Below, piece by piece: positions 52,294 through 62,608 of a DNA stretch of 64,000 nucleotides. The first letter of the stretch is position 1. Each line of letters begins with the position of its first letter. Location of the stretch: assembly GCF_000577895.1 (NCBI RefSeq), contig NZ_HG917868.1:1550001-1614000 (forward strand). Reading direction: 5' to 3'. The notes below the pieces were generated by a model that searched no databases, was not told the DNA's origin, and saw only the letters and a list, made by a program, of their open reading frames with translations. This DNA is from Clostridium bornimense (GTDB lineage: Bacteria; Bacillota; Clostridia; Clostridiales; Clostridiaceae). Position numbers and translations under genes: made by a program.

Positions 52294-53109
52294 TTAACCT
52301 ACTTTATTTTTTAGTCTTAATTTGTCGGCTATCATAGCAATAAATTCACTATTTGTTGGTTTACCTTTACCATTGTTTATAGTATACCCAAATAATTTAT
52401 TTATTGTGTCTATTTGTCCTCTGCTCCATGCAACTTCAATTGCATGACGAATTGCTCTTTCAACTCTAGAGGCTGTTGTATTATATTTTTTAGCTATAGA
52501 AGGGTATAGCTCTTTTGTAACTGCAGATAATAATTCTACATTATTAACTACCATTGAAATAGCTTCTCTTAAATACATATAACCTTTTATATGCGCTGGT
52601 ACTCCTATTTCATGTATTATTGATGTAATTTCTGTTTCTAAATCTACCGGTTTATTTTCTGTCACTTTTTGAACTACAGGCTCAGAATATACTTCTACAG
52701 ATTTTTTATTTTCATTTGTAACAACATTATTATTGAACATATCTCTTATTCTTTTAACAAATACATCCATATCAAATGGTTTTACTACATAGTAATCTGC
52801 ACCCAATGCAATTGATCTTTGAGTTATTCTTTCTTGACCTACTGCTGACAATACAATAACTCTTGGCTTATCTTCAGATTCTGTTAACATAAGTTTTTCA
52901 AGTACACCTAAACCGTCTAAATGTGGCATTATTATGTCAAGAATCACCAAATCTGGCTTTTTAGCTTCAATCATATCTAAAGCCTCTAATCCATCTTTAG
53001 CAACGCCGACAACCACCATATCTCTCTGATTAAGTAAATAATCATTCAAGATATTACAGAACTCTTTATTATCGTCGGCAATTAGTACGTTAATTTTTTG
53101 ATTATCCAT
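52294..53109 (-). CDS. spo0A: sporulation master regulator Spo0A
   Basis: 271 residues. Receiver domain with acidic pair LIADDNKEF, phosphorylated Asp in [13 protein letters not shown] and Lys in [11 protein letters not shown] linker of about 60 residues leads to the Spo0A C-terminal DNA-binding domain ([33 protein letters not shown]), nearly invariant in the family. It controls entry into sporulation and often solventogenesis or toxin genes. The start is ATG 53109, with GGGGG upstream; the longer frame begins at a TTG inside the ribosome binding site. Confidence 0.97.
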   Translation of the reverse strand: MDNQKINVLIADDNKEFCNILNDYLLNQRDMVVVGVAKDGLEALDMIEAKKPDLVILDIIMPHLDGLGVLEKLMLTESEDKPRVIVLSAVGQERITQRSIALGADYYVVKPFDMDVFVKRIRDMFNNNVVTNENKKSVEVYSEPVVQKVTENKPVDLETEITSIIHEIGVPAHIKGYMYLREAISMVVNNVELLSAVTKELYPSIAKKYNTTASRVERAIRHAIEVAWSRGQIDTINKLFGYTINNGKGKPTNSEFIAMIADKLRLKNKVG

Positions 53110-53161
53110 AAATAAATCCCCCAATTCACAAATTAATTTCCATTTCTTTACAACATTATAT

Positions 53162-53186
53162 ATTCGACATCTTTTCTTTAATCCCT
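53162..53186 (-). promoter_or_regulatory. sigma-H-type promoter with overlapping Spo0A box upstream of spo0A
   Basis: AGGGATT (53186-53180), 14 bases, GAAT (53165-53162) fits the sigma-H pattern AGGAWWT-N14-RGAAT. TGTCGAA (53169-53163) is a perfect 0A box on top of the -10. Upstream is a run of A9T8 (from 53199), which may bend DNA or work as UP element. Confidence 0.75.
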
Positions 53187-53257
53187 TCTAAATTTCTTAA
53201 AAAAAAATTTTTTTTGAAAAAAAATTAATAAAAATAAACTCTTTCTTAAATAATAAA

Positions 53258-54355
53258 CTATTTTATTCCTTTATTCAATTCATTTAACATAGTTTCTATA
53301 AAAATCCCATATCCTGCACATGGATTATTTACCAATACATGATTAACAGCCCCAACTAATTTACCATCCTGTATAATTGGGCTACCACTCATTCCTTGGA
53401 CAATACCTCCAGTTTTCGCTAATAATTCTTCATCAGTTACTATTATCAACATATTTTTAGATGATGTACTAGCATTATCTAAAACCTTTTCAATTCTTAT
53501 ATTATAATATTTAGGTCCCTCAGCATCTACTGTAGTTAAAATTTGTGCATCTCCTTCTTTAATTTCACTAATTTTTGCAACCTTTATAGGTTCATTAAAT
53601 TTTATATTTTCTAATGATTCTTTAGATATACCAAAAACACCATTTAAGCTATTCTTTTTAATTTCTCCTCTTATATGTGATTCATTTACAAATATTCCTC
53701 TTAATTCTCCTGGATTTCCTTTTTCTCCACGTTTTATAGATTTTATTTCTGCAGATAAAATATCTCCTTTTTCAATTGGCATAATAATATTAGTGTCACT
53801 ATCTATAATTCCATGACCTAATGCACCAAATATGTTACTTTTCTTATCATAAAAAGTCAGCGTTCCCACACCTGCTGTAGAATCTCTAATCCACAATCCC
53901 AGCTTATAATTATTATCTACACATTTTACAGGTCTAACTTCTTTAACTAATTCTACGTTATCTCGTATTAATTTAATTTTTATTGTATCTCCTTTAGTTT
54001 TATTAACTATTTCTGTAATATCATTTGAATTTTTTAGTTCTATTTCATTTATTGAAATTATATTGTCCCCTACTTTTATTCCACCTTCACTAGCCGGTGA
54101 ATAAGGCTCTTTCTCATAATTTTCTATTTCACTAAGAGATATTACTATAAAGCCTTTAGTCTTTAGTTTAATTCCTATAGGATATCCACCTAAATAAACA
54201 GCATCATATTTATCATCTTCTTTATTAACTAAATATGTTCTATCTAGGTTTTTTCCAAATATTATTAGAGGCGAATTTCCAAAAGCAAATATAAAAATAA
54301 AAAACAGTATCAATATATTACGCAATAAAAAATTTTTTGAATATAATTTTCGCAA
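53258..54355 (-). CDS. spoIVB: SpoIVB peptidase
   Basis: 365 residues: an N-terminal membrane helix (ILILFFIFIFAFGNSPLII), a PDZ domain (EGGIKVGDNIISINEI) and the S55 serine peptidase with His in FGALGHGIID and Ser in IVQGMSGSPII. It is secreted from the forespore and starts the signal that activates pro-sigma-K. The start is probably the TTG at 54355, eight bases after GGAGG; an earlier TTG lies inside that site. Sits between recN and spo0A as in Bacillus and clostridia. Confidence 0.95.
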   Translation of the reverse strand: MRKLYSKNFLLRNILILFFIFIFAFGNSPLIIFGKNLDRTYLVNKEDDKYDAVYLGGYPIGIKLKTKGFIVISLSEIENYEKEPYSPASEGGIKVGDNIISINEIELKNSNDITEIVNKTKGDTIKIKLIRDNVELVKEVRPVKCVDNNYKLGLWIRDSTAGVGTLTFYDKKSNIFGALGHGIIDSDTNIIMPIEKGDILSAEIKSIKRGEKGNPGELRGIFVNESHIRGEIKKNSLNGVFGISKESLENIKFNEPIKVAKISEIKEGDAQILTTVDAEGPKYYNIRIEKVLDNASTSSKNMLIIVTDEELLAKTGGIVQGMSGSPIIQDGKLVGAVNHVLVNNPCAGYGIFIETMLNELNKGIK

Positions 54356-54452
54356 AATTTTCACCTCCAAATCTTTTCTGTATTTTTAATTTTCCCTTAA
54401 GTAAAAATATTATTCTTATCTCTATTACTACAAAAAATAAGAAGGATTTTAT

Positions 54453-56156
54453 TTATTCCTTCTTAATTTCACTTTTCATATCATTAGCAAGCTTTACTAA
54501 TTCTCTTGCATTTTCTATAGTAAGTTTAGTTAAATCACTTCCACCAATCATTCTTGCTATCTCATTTACTTTTTCTTCTTCTTTTAATCTATTTACATAT
54601 GAATAAGTCTTTTCATTTTTAACTTCTTTCGTTACAACAAAATGATTATCTGACATCACTGCTATTTGTGGCAAATGAGTCACAACAAATACCTGTGTAT
54701 CTAAAGAAACATAAAACATTTTCTTAGCAACAGCTGATGCTATACTTCCACTTATTCCTATATCTATTTCATCAAAAATTATTGTTGGTATTTTATCTTT
54801 ATTTGTGAAAACCACTTTTAATGCTAACATTATTCTTGAGAGTTCTCCTCCAGATACTACCTTATCTATTGAATATAATGGCTCACCTGGATTTGTACTA
54901 ATCTTAAATGTAACCTTATTACAGCCTTTGTTATTAAGATATTTTTCATCAAATAAAACTTCTATAGAAAATCTAGCCTTTTCTAAGCCTAGTTCCTTTA
55001 ACTGCTGATGAATACTATCTTCTAATGATCTTGCAAGATTATTTCTAGTTTTAGATATATCTTCAGATAACTTAATCAATAAACTATGCTGTTCTTCTAT
55101 TTCTTTTTTTATTTTATCAATAATCTCATCCTTATTACATATATCATAATATTGTTTCTCTAATTGGTCTTTAGTTGCGATAATTTCTTCAATAGTTTCC
55201 CCATACTTTCTCTTTAATGAATCTATTAAAAATAATCTACCATTTAAATAATTTAACTCATCTTCATCATAAACTAATGAATCTTTCATATCTCTTATAG
55301 CACTAGAATTATCTTGAATTGAGTAATATGAATCTTCAATAGACGATATTATTTTATTTAATTCTTCGCTACAATTACCAAGACTTCTTAATTCTCTTAC
55401 TACAATATTTAAAGAATCCAATACTGATAATCTTTCCTCTGATGATTCCTTTAATATATTATTTACACTTAAGAAGATTTTAGTCATATTTTCTGAATTT
55501 GATAACAAAGTAACTTTTTCTTCTAACTCTAAATCTTCACCTATCTTTAACTTTGCTTTTTCTATCTCATCAATTTGATAACTAATAAAATCTTTCATTT
55601 TTTCAGAACCATCATCTGAATTCTCAAGTTCTTCCAACTTTTTCTTTAGTCCTTTAAATTTATCAAACTCACTATGATATGTTTTTAGTGCATTCTGAAA
55701 TTCATCATCTCCAAAATCATCAAGATAATTTATATGTAAATTTGTATTCAAAAGACTTATATTTTCATGTTGACCATGTATATTTAAAATAGTTTCTCCC
55801 AGTTCTCTAAGTTGGCTCAATGTCACAGTTCTATTATTTACTTTTGCTACACTTCTTCCTTCACTTAAAGTCTCCCTGCTAATAATTATACTTTCTTCAA
55901 CAGGTATGTTAAGCTTTTCTAATATCTTAATGCTTTTAGTATTTGAAATTTCAAAAACACCTTCTACAAATACTCTTTCTTCTCCATTTCTAATAATACC
56001 ACGATTATACTTTCCTCCAAGTATGTAACTGATAGCATCTATAAGAATTGATTTTCCCGTACCAGTTTCTCCTGTAAGAACATTAAACCCTTTTTCAAAA
56101 TTGATAGATAAATTATCTATTAAAGCAAAATTACTTATATTAAGTTGAACAAGCAT
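54453..56156 (-). CDS. recN: DNA repair protein RecN
   Basis: 567 residues, SMC-like. Walker A GETGTGKSILIDAI near residue 30, two long coiled-coil segments in the middle (for example FKGLKKKLEELENSDDG), ABC signature VSGGELSRIMLALK and Walker B IIFDEIDIGISG near the C-terminus. Takes part in double-strand break repair. Its start is directly next to the argR stop. Confidence 0.96.
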   Translation of the reverse strand: MLVQLNISNFALIDNLSINFEKGFNVLTGETGTGKSILIDAISYILGGKYNRGIIRNGEERVFVEGVFEISNTKSIKILEKLNIPVEESIIISRETLSEGRSVAKVNNRTVTLSQLRELGETILNIHGQHENISLLNTNLHINYLDDFGDDEFQNALKTYHSEFDKFKGLKKKLEELENSDDGSEKMKDFISYQIDEIEKAKLKIGEDLELEEKVTLLSNSENMTKIFLSVNNILKESSEERLSVLDSLNIVVRELRSLGNCSEELNKIISSIEDSYYSIQDNSSAIRDMKDSLVYDEDELNYLNGRLFLIDSLKRKYGETIEEIIATKDQLEKQYYDICNKDEIIDKIKKEIEEQHSLLIKLSEDISKTRNNLARSLEDSIHQQLKELGLEKARFSIEVLFDEKYLNNKGCNKVTFKISTNPGEPLYSIDKVVSGGELSRIMLALKVVFTNKDKIPTIIFDEIDIGISGSIASAVAKKMFYVSLDTQVFVVTHLPQIAVMSDNHFVVTKEVKNEKTYSYVNRLKEEEKVNEIARMIGGSDLTKLTIENARELVKLANDMKSEIKKE

Positions 56157-56618
56157 TTATTCCTCCTGAGCATTAATTATTTTCTTTATCTTAAAAATCA
56201 TATCTTCAGCTTTTTCCTTATCTCTTAGCATAACAAAAATAGTATTATCTCCTGCTATAGTACCAGCAACACCATCTATATTAATTGAATCTAACGCTTC
56301 TGCCGCTGCTCCTGCAGAACCTGTGATAGTTTTAACTACAACAAAGTTATTAACTCTTTCCACTGAAATAACTGTATGTGCTAATATATTTAGTAATTTA
56401 TCAGATAAGAATCCTTCGTTAGGAGAAATTGTTGCATACTTATATTTTCCTTCATTTCCCATAATTTTAATAAGCTTTAACTCTTTTATATCTCTTGACA
56501 CTGTTGCCTGCGTTACATCGAAACCACTTTTTTTCAATATCTCCGCTAATTCTTCTTGTGTTTCTATATCCCTAGAATTTATAAGTTCTAAAATTTTAGA
56601 GTGTCTTGAAACCTTCAT
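56157..56618 (-). CDS. argR: arginine repressor
   Basis: 153 residues. The winged HTH has the pattern [20 protein letters not shown] and [10 protein letters not shown]. The C-terminal arginine-binding/hexamer domain is [16 protein letters not shown]. Regulates arginine synthesis and catabolism genes. Position between nadK and recN is conserved. Confidence 0.95.
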   Translation of the reverse strand: MKVSRHSKILELINSRDIETQEELAEILKKSGFDVTQATVSRDIKELKLIKIMGNEGKYKYATISPNEGFLSDKLLNILAHTVISVERVNNFVVVKTITGSAGAAAEALDSINIDGVAGTIAGDNTIFVMLRDKEKAEDMIFKIKKIINAQEE

Positions 56619-56621
56619 CTT

Positions 56622-57452
56622 TTAATACTCCTTACCGTTACTTAATATTTTTTTATTTAATACATTAAAATAATCATAATTATCTGTTCTAATAAATTTT
56701 ATCTTCTTATCATAACTTGTTAATGTTATAATATCACTTTCATCTATCTTTACATATTCTTGACCATCTATAGTAATATATACCTTATCTTTAACTTCAC
56801 TAAGATATACCTTAATTTTTGATTCTTTATTTAATACCATAGTCTTTATTGAAAAGTTTTGACTACAAATAGGTGTTATAGATATAAGTTCTAAGCTCGG
56901 CTCTATAATAGGTCCACCTGCAGATAATGAATATGCTGTAGATCCTGTTGGCGTAGATATAATAACACCATCACCTTTAAATCTACTATACTTTTTATCA
57001 TTAACATCAATATTATATTTCACTATCCTTGAAAGAGTGCCCTTAGTAATTGTAACTTCATTTAATGCTATAAAGTTAAATTCATGTTTACCCTGAATTT
57101 TACAATGTAATACTAATCTCTCTTCTATATAATATTGTTTATTAATTATTTTCTTTAAAATTTCCTCCAGTTCTTCTAATTCCCCTGAAGTTATAAATCC
57201 TAAAGATCCAATATTTATAGGCAAAATAGGTATTTCTTTTTCTATTGCAGCTTTAGCACTTCTAAGTACTGTTCCATCTCCCCCTAATACTAAGATAAAA
57301 TCTAGATTAGTGATTTTTTTCTTATGTATATTAGGGTCATCAAAAACTAGTATTTCTGCATTGTCATAGTAAATGCTTATTTTTTCTTTTACAAATCTAA
57401 TTATTGCACCATCAATATCTTTAGAAGCATTTATAATTATACCTATTTTCAT
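56622..57452 (-). CDS. nadK: NAD kinase
   Basis: 276 residues. GGDGTVLRSAK is the conserved nucleotide motif (about residue 58), GSLGFITSGELEELEE follows, and FKGDGVIISTPTGSTAYSLSAGGP is the central conserved segment that binds NAD. It makes NADP from NAD and ATP or polyphosphate. Three bases before argR. Confidence 0.95.
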   Translation of the reverse strand: MKIGIIINASKDIDGAIIRFVKEKISIYYDNAEILVFDDPNIHKKKITNLDFILVLGGDGTVLRSAKAAIEKEIPILPINIGSLGFITSGELEELEEILKKIINKQYYIEERLVLHCKIQGKHEFNFIALNEVTITKGTLSRIVKYNIDVNDKKYSRFKGDGVIISTPTGSTAYSLSAGGPIIEPSLELISITPICSQNFSIKTMVLNKESKIKVYLSEVKDKVYITIDGQEYVKIDESDIITLTSYDKKIKFIRTDNYDYFNVLNKKILSNGKEY

Positions 57453-57468
57453 CCTATATCCTCCAGTA

Positions 57469-58269
57469 CTATAAACTTATATGAGAATTTTCAATAACCT
57501 CATTAATGCTGTTTTCTATATCTATAGCATCTTCACAAGCCTTTTTAAAATACACTAAATATTCTCTATTTCCTTCTGGTCCTTTTATTGGTGAATACGT
57601 TAATCCTATAATACCAAAGTCATTCTCTTTTAAAAAATTAACTATATCAGTAACAACTTCTCTATGTGTCTCTTTTTCTCTTACTACTCCCTTTTTGCCA
57701 ACTTTATCTCTACCAGCTTCAAATTGCGGTTTTATTAATGCAACAATCTCTCCATCCTCGCTCATTAATGATGAAACAACTGGTACAACTTTTTTTAGTG
57801 ATATAAACGAAACATCTATAGATGCAAAAGATGGTATATCTTCAATATCTTCTTTTTTTAGATATCTTACATTTGTTCTTTCCATACAAACTACACGTTC
57901 ATCAGTCCTTAGCTTCCATGCTAGTTGTCCATATCCCACATCTACAGCATATACCTTAGTTGCTCCATTCATTAACATACAGTCAGTAAAACCTCCTGTA
58001 GATGCTCCTATATCAAAGCACACTTTATTTGAAACATTTGTTCCAAATTCTTTTATTGCTTTTTCAAGTTTTAACCCACCTCTGCTTACATAAGGTATAT
58101 CATGTCCCTTTACAACTATCTCTGCATCTGGATTTATCTTTTCACCACATTTATCAACTCGTATATTATCTATAAAAACATTTCCTGCCATTATAGCTCC
58201 TTTTGCTCTCTCTCTAGAAGCAAAAAAACCTTTATTAACTAATACTACATCTAATCTTTCTTTAGTCAT
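57469..58269 (-). CDS. tlyA: TlyA family rRNA methyltransferase / hemolysin-like
   Basis: 266 residues. An S4 RNA-binding domain (RLDVVLVNKGFFASRERAKG) precedes an FtsJ-type methyltransferase (CFDIGASTGGFTDCMLMNGA, then AVDVGYGQL and KPQFEAGRDKV). TlyA 2'-O-methylates rRNA in other bacteria; the name hemolysin is historical. It is in the usual place between dxs and nadK. Confidence 0.93.
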   Translation of the reverse strand: MTKERLDVVLVNKGFFASRERAKGAIMAGNVFIDNIRVDKCGEKINPDAEIVVKGHDIPYVSRGGLKLEKAIKEFGTNVSNKVCFDIGASTGGFTDCMLMNGATKVYAVDVGYGQLAWKLRTDERVVCMERTNVRYLKKEDIEDIPSFASIDVSFISLKKVVPVVSSLMSEDGEIVALIKPQFEAGRDKVGKKGVVREKETHREVVTDIVNFLKENDFGIIGLTYSPIKGPEGNREYLVYFKKACEDAIDIENSINEVIENSHISL

Positions 58270-58278
58270 ATATACTAC

Positions 58279-60132
58279 CTACATTTCTTCTTTTATTTTA
58301 TTATATATCCCTTCAGAATCTAATTTATACAATTTATATAATGTATCAATATCTCCATGAGGAACAAATTCATCTGGATACCCTAAATTTTTAATACTTA
58401 TTTCTGACGAATTTATATATTGGTTTACGTATGATCCAAATCCACCAGCTATCACATTATCTTCTACAGTTATTACAACTTTATAATGTTTCTTAATTTC
58501 ATCCAATAAAGTATAATCTAGAGGCTTAACAAATACAGCATTAATTAACGTTATATTAATACCTTCTTCTTTTAATTTCATTACAGCTTCATTTGCAAAT
58601 TGAACCATTTTTCCAACTGCTATTATTGCTATATTTTCGCCTTCTGTAATAATCTCCCACTTACCAAAAGTAAATTCTTTTTGTACTTTAAAACCTTCAG
58701 TAAATACATCTCCGCCTCTTGGATATCTTATCGCTAACGGTCCATTAAAATTCTTAGAATAGTATAACATATTTTTAAGCTCTTCTGTACATTTAGGACT
58801 CATTATTGTTATATTAGGAATCATTGATAAGTAAGATAAATCAAATATACCTTGATGCGTCTCACCATCATTTCCAACAATACCACTTCTATCTATAGCA
58901 AATACAACAGGAAGATTTTGGATGCATACATCGTGAAGTACCTGATCATATCCTCTTTGAAGGAAAGTTGAATATACTGCAAAATATGGTTTAATTCCAG
59001 TACTAGCCATTCCAGCAGCCATAGTAACTGCATGTTGTTCAGCAATACCAACATCAAAAAATCTATCAGGAAATTCCTTAGAATAACTAGTTAAAGCACA
59101 GCCATCTGGCATAGCAGCTGTTATCGCCACTATATTTTTTTCTTCTCGTGCCATATCTATTATTGTATCTCCAAAAACTTTAGAGTATGTAATCTTACCA
59201 CTCTTATCTTCTACTTCTCCATTTTCTAAGTTAAAAGGCCCAATTCCATGAAATTTATAGGGATTTTCTTCAGCATAATCATAGCCCTTACCTTTTGTTG
59301 TTTTCACATGAATTAATACCGGTGCATCTATATTCTTTGCATTTTCCAATATCTTTGTCAACTCTTTAATATTATGTCCATCAATCGGTCCAAAATATTT
59401 AAAACCCATGTCTTCAAATAATGAACTTGGAAGTAATATCTTTTTTATAGAGTCTTTTAAATATTTCATTGACTTATTCATAGTTTTTCCTATACTACTT
59501 CTGGAAAAACTTTTTATTTCTTTCTTTAATTTATTATATTTTTTATCTCCCCTAAGTTTTGCTAAATGCATAGATAATCCACCAACATTTTCAGCGATAG
59601 ATATTCCATTATCATTTAAAACTACAATGATTTTAGACTTGTTAAAGCCAATATCATTCAATGCTTCAAAGGCCATACCCCCTGTAAGAGCACCATCACC
59701 AATCACTGCTATAACTTCATGATTTTCCTTTTTAATATCTCTACTTCTAGCCATCCCAACCGCTGCAGATATAGATGTAGAAGAATGTCCTGTTTCAAAA
59801 AAATCATATTTACTTTCATTTTTTTTAGGAAATCCACTCATACCATTATATTTTCTAAGTGTATCAAAATTCTTTGCTCTTCCAGTAAGAATCTTATGCA
59901 CATATGCTTGATGCCCTACATCCCAAATAATTTTATCATTATTAAAATCAAAAACTTTATATAAAGCTAATGTCAATTCTACTACTCCTAAATTAGAAGA
60001 AAGATGCCCTCCAGTATTTGACACCTTGTTTATCAAAAATTTTCTTATTTCATCGGAAAAGTTTTTTATTTCTTCCTCTGACATATTTTTTATATCATTT
60101 ACATCTTTATATGAATCAATAATTTCATACAT
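58279..60132 (-). CDS. dxs: 1-deoxy-D-xylulose-5-phosphate synthase
   Basis: 617 residues. First enzyme of the MEP isoprenoid pathway, thiamine-diphosphate dependent, condensing pyruvate and glyceraldehyde-3-phosphate. [13 protein letters not shown], the ThDP motif [30 protein letters not shown] and RYPRGGD are all present. It is nine bases before tlyA and follows ispA after a terminator, so it may have its own promoter in 60133-60298, where I do not see a clear one. Confidence 0.95.
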   Translation of the reverse strand: MYEIIDSYKDVNDIKNMSEEEIKNFSDEIRKFLINKVSNTGGHLSSNLGVVELTLALYKVFDFNNDKIIWDVGHQAYVHKILTGRAKNFDTLRKYNGMSGFPKKNESKYDFFETGHSSTSISAAVGMARSRDIKKENHEVIAVIGDGALTGGMAFEALNDIGFNKSKIIVVLNDNGISIAENVGGLSMHLAKLRGDKKYNKLKKEIKSFSRSSIGKTMNKSMKYLKDSIKKILLPSSLFEDMGFKYFGPIDGHNIKELTKILENAKNIDAPVLIHVKTTKGKGYDYAEENPYKFHGIGPFNLENGEVEDKSGKITYSKVFGDTIIDMAREEKNIVAITAAMPDGCALTSYSKEFPDRFFDVGIAEQHAVTMAAGMASTGIKPYFAVYSTFLQRGYDQVLHDVCIQNLPVVFAIDRSGIVGNDGETHQGIFDLSYLSMIPNITIMSPKCTEELKNMLYYSKNFNGPLAIRYPRGGDVFTEGFKVQKEFTFGKWEIITEGENIAIIAVGKMVQFANEAVMKLKEEGINITLINAVFVKPLDYTLLDEIKKHYKVVITVEDNVIAGGFGSYVNQYINSSEISIKNLGYPDEFVPHGDIDTLYKLYKLDSEGIYNKIKEEM

Positions 60133-60298
60133 GTCTTCTCTTCTCCATTACTTTACTTTCTTTATTAATTATATCAAAGCAAAAAAATAGTAGCAACTTT
60201 TGTAATCTACTACCCCATCTCAAAACTTCGACAATTTTATATACTATATCTTTTATAGTTTATATCAATTCACAATAAATTACCATATAAAAAGTAAA

Positions 60299-60323
60299 AA
60301 GAGAGAATAAATTTTTCTCTCTT
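60299..60323 (-). terminator. terminator after ispA
   Basis: AAGAGAGAA and TTCTCTCTT form a perfect 9-base stem, overlapping the ispA stop codon; TTTTTAC follows on the minus strand. It separates ispA from dxs. Confidence 0.7.
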
Positions 60324-61194
60324 ATTCCTCTCTATTTAAAAGATATCTAGTAATTTCATATAGTTCATCTGTGTTCTTGTCTATATTTTCTAAAATATCA
60401 TAACATTTTAAAGTAAGTTTCTCTGCATAAACTTTAGATTCTTCAAGTCCGATAACACTAACAAATGTACTCTTATTATTTGTGGCATCAGATCCAACTT
60501 TTTTACCTATTTTATCTTCATTACCTGTAACATCTAAAATGTCATCTATTACCTGAAAAGCTAAACCTAAAGCATCACCATACTGCTCTAAAAGTACAAT
60601 TTCTTCCTCAGTAGCTCCACCTATAATTGCTCCTGAGACTATTGATGCTTTAATTAAAGCTCCTGTTTTTAATCTATGCATCTTTTCTAATTCTTTTAGA
60701 GACACTGTCTTATTTTCATTTAAAATGTCAATCACTTGTCCACTAATCATACCATCAACACCAGACGAGTTACATAAATATTTTAATGCTTTAGCATGAT
60801 GTGGATGATCTACTACATATTGAAATGCAATATTAAATGCTTCATTCAATAGCCCATCTCCAGCTAATATGGCCATAGCATTACCAAAAACTTTATGATT
60901 TGTAGGCTTTCCTCTTCTCAAATCATCATTATCCATATCTGGCAAATCATCATGAATTAAAGAATAAGTATGAATCATTTCAATGGCACAAGGTATACCC
61001 ATTGGAACTTCACTATTTGAAAATATATTATGTGTAGCCATAAATAATATTGGTCTTATTCTTTTTCCTCCAATATTTGTAGAGTATGCCATTGCCTCGT
61101 ATATGATTTTTTCTTCTTCACTATATTTTATCTTATCTTCAAAATAAAGCTTCAATTCCCTATCTATACATTTCTTATATTCTCCAATACTCAT
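60322..61194 (-). CDS. ispA: polyprenyl (farnesyl/geranylgeranyl) diphosphate synthase
   Basis: 290 residues. First Asp-rich motif HDDLPDMDNDDLRRGKPTNH, second FQVIDDILDVTG. KRIRPILFMAT is the substrate-binding stretch before the first motif. It lengthens isoprenoid diphosphates; the product is probably C15. The start overlaps the xseB stop (ATGA). Confidence 0.94.
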   Translation of the reverse strand: MSIGEYKKCIDRELKLYFEDKIKYSEEEKIIYEAMAYSTNIGGKRIRPILFMATHNIFSNSEVPMGIPCAIEMIHTYSLIHDDLPDMDNDDLRRGKPTNHKVFGNAMAILAGDGLLNEAFNIAFQYVVDHPHHAKALKYLCNSSGVDGMISGQVIDILNENKTVSLKELEKMHRLKTGALIKASIVSGAIIGGATEEEIVLLEQYGDALGLAFQVIDDILDVTGNEDKIGKKVGSDATNNKSTFVSVIGLEESKVYAEKLTLKCYDILENIDKNTDELYEITRYLLNREE

Positions 61195-61406
61195 AGCTCT
61201 TCCTCTTCATCAATAAATTTCTTCTCGCCTTGAGATGTCAATACATTTATCTTACTTTCTGCAGTATCTAGCATATCCATAAGTTCTTTTGCTAGAAAGA
61301 CTCCTTTTTCATATTCTTTCATAGCTTTATCTAATGTTAAATTTTCATCCTCTAAATTTTTAACTATCTGTTCTAATGCTACTGACTTCTTTTCAAAATC
61401 TTTCAT
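61191..61406 (-). CDS. xseB: exodeoxyribonuclease VII small subunit
   Basis: 71 residues, single helical hairpin with the family pattern LEQIVKNLEDENLTLDKAMK, YEKGVFLAKELMDMLDTAE. Subunit of the ssDNA exonuclease formed with XseA. Overlaps xseA by one base and ispA by four. Confidence 0.95.
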   Translation of the reverse strand: MKDFEKKSVALEQIVKNLEDENLTLDKAMKEYEKGVFLAKELMDMLDTAESKINVLTSQGEKKFIDEEEEL

Positions 61407-62605
61407 TACTCTTTCCTTACCTTTATACTAAAATATTCACTACCATCTCTTAATGTTATCTTTACATTATCTTTCTTTTTCAAAGTATCAATTGAAGAAA
61501 TTACTTTCCCATCAGATTCTATACAACTATATCCTCTTTTAATAATATTCATTGGGCTATTAGCTTCAATCAAATCAATCAAAGAATTTACTTTTCTTTT
61601 TCTACTTTCAACATAATGTTTTATATAAATATTTAAGTTCTTGTTTAAGTACTCAACTTTCTCTTTTTTCTGTAGTATTTTATTTATTGGGGAATACCTC
61701 TTAAGTCTTTCTTCGTTTTGACTTATAATACTTTTTTTATCTCTTATATATGAAGTTATATTAGTTTTCAACTTATCATTTGAATCTCTTAAAAAACCTT
61801 CCATATCGCTTAACTGTGGCACAATAATTTCTGCCCCCTGTGATGGTGTCGCACCTCTTATATCTGCAACAAAATCTGAAATAGTAAAATCTACTTCATG
61901 ACCAACAGCACTTACAATAGGTGTATCACAATTAAAAATTGCCCTAGCTAAATCTTTATCATTAAAGGCCCATAATTCCTCTATTGATCCTCCACCTCTA
62001 CAAAGTAAAATTACATCTATATCTTCTCGTGAATCTAATGTTTCTATACCTTGAATTATAGTTTGCGGTGCATTAACCCCTTGTACAAGGCATGGATAAA
62101 TTAATATATCTACCTTTCTATTTCTACGCATAGATACATTAATTACATCTCTAATTGCTGCTCCAGTTGGTGAAGTTATCACTCCTATTTTTCCTGGATA
62201 TCTTGGTATAGATTTTTTATATTTTTCTTCAAATAAGCCTTCTTCCATAAGATCTAACTTCAATTTTTCAAAAGCCTTATGTAACTCTCCTACCCCTTCA
62301 ACTTCCATTTCTTTCGCATAAATAGTATAACTTCCATCTTTAGGATAAGAAGATATCTTTCCCGATATAACAACTTGCATACCTTCTTCAGGAATTATCT
62401 TTAAATCTTCTGCATAATTCGAAAACATTATTCCATTTATTTTTCCACCTTCATCTTTAAGTGAAAAGTAAATATGTCCTGATGAATGTACCTTTACATT
62501 AGATAGTTCACCTTTAATTTTTGAATTCTTTAATATAAAATCATTATCAAATACCTTTTTTATATAATTATTTACTTCAGTTACTGTAAGTACTTTCAAA
62601 AACAT
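61406..62605 (-). CDS. xseA: exodeoxyribonuclease VII large subunit
   Basis: 399 residues. N-terminal OB-fold (LKNSKIKGELSNVKVHSSGH, IYFSLKDEGG), central catalytic part with GVITSPTGAAIRDVI, CRGGGSIEELWAFND and SAVGHEVDFTISDFVAD, then a coiled coil. It degrades single-stranded DNA to oligonucleotides. Three bases after folD. Confidence 0.95.
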   Translation of the reverse strand: MFLKVLTVTEVNNYIKKVFDNDFILKNSKIKGELSNVKVHSSGHIYFSLKDEGGKINGIMFSNYAEDLKIIPEEGMQVVISGKISSYPKDGSYTIYAKEMEVEGVGELHKAFEKLKLDLMEEGLFEEKYKKSIPRYPGKIGVITSPTGAAIRDVINVSMRRNRKVDILIYPCLVQGVNAPQTIIQGIETLDSREDIDVILLCRGGGSIEELWAFNDKDLARAIFNCDTPIVSAVGHEVDFTISDFVADIRGATPSQGAEIIVPQLSDMEGFLRDSNDKLKTNITSYIRDKKSIISQNEERLKRYSPINKILQKKEKVEYLNKNLNIYIKHYVESRKRKVNSLIDLIEANSPMNIIKRGYSCIESDGKVISSIDTLKKKDNVKITLRDGSEYFSIKVRKE

Positions 62606-62608
62606 TTA

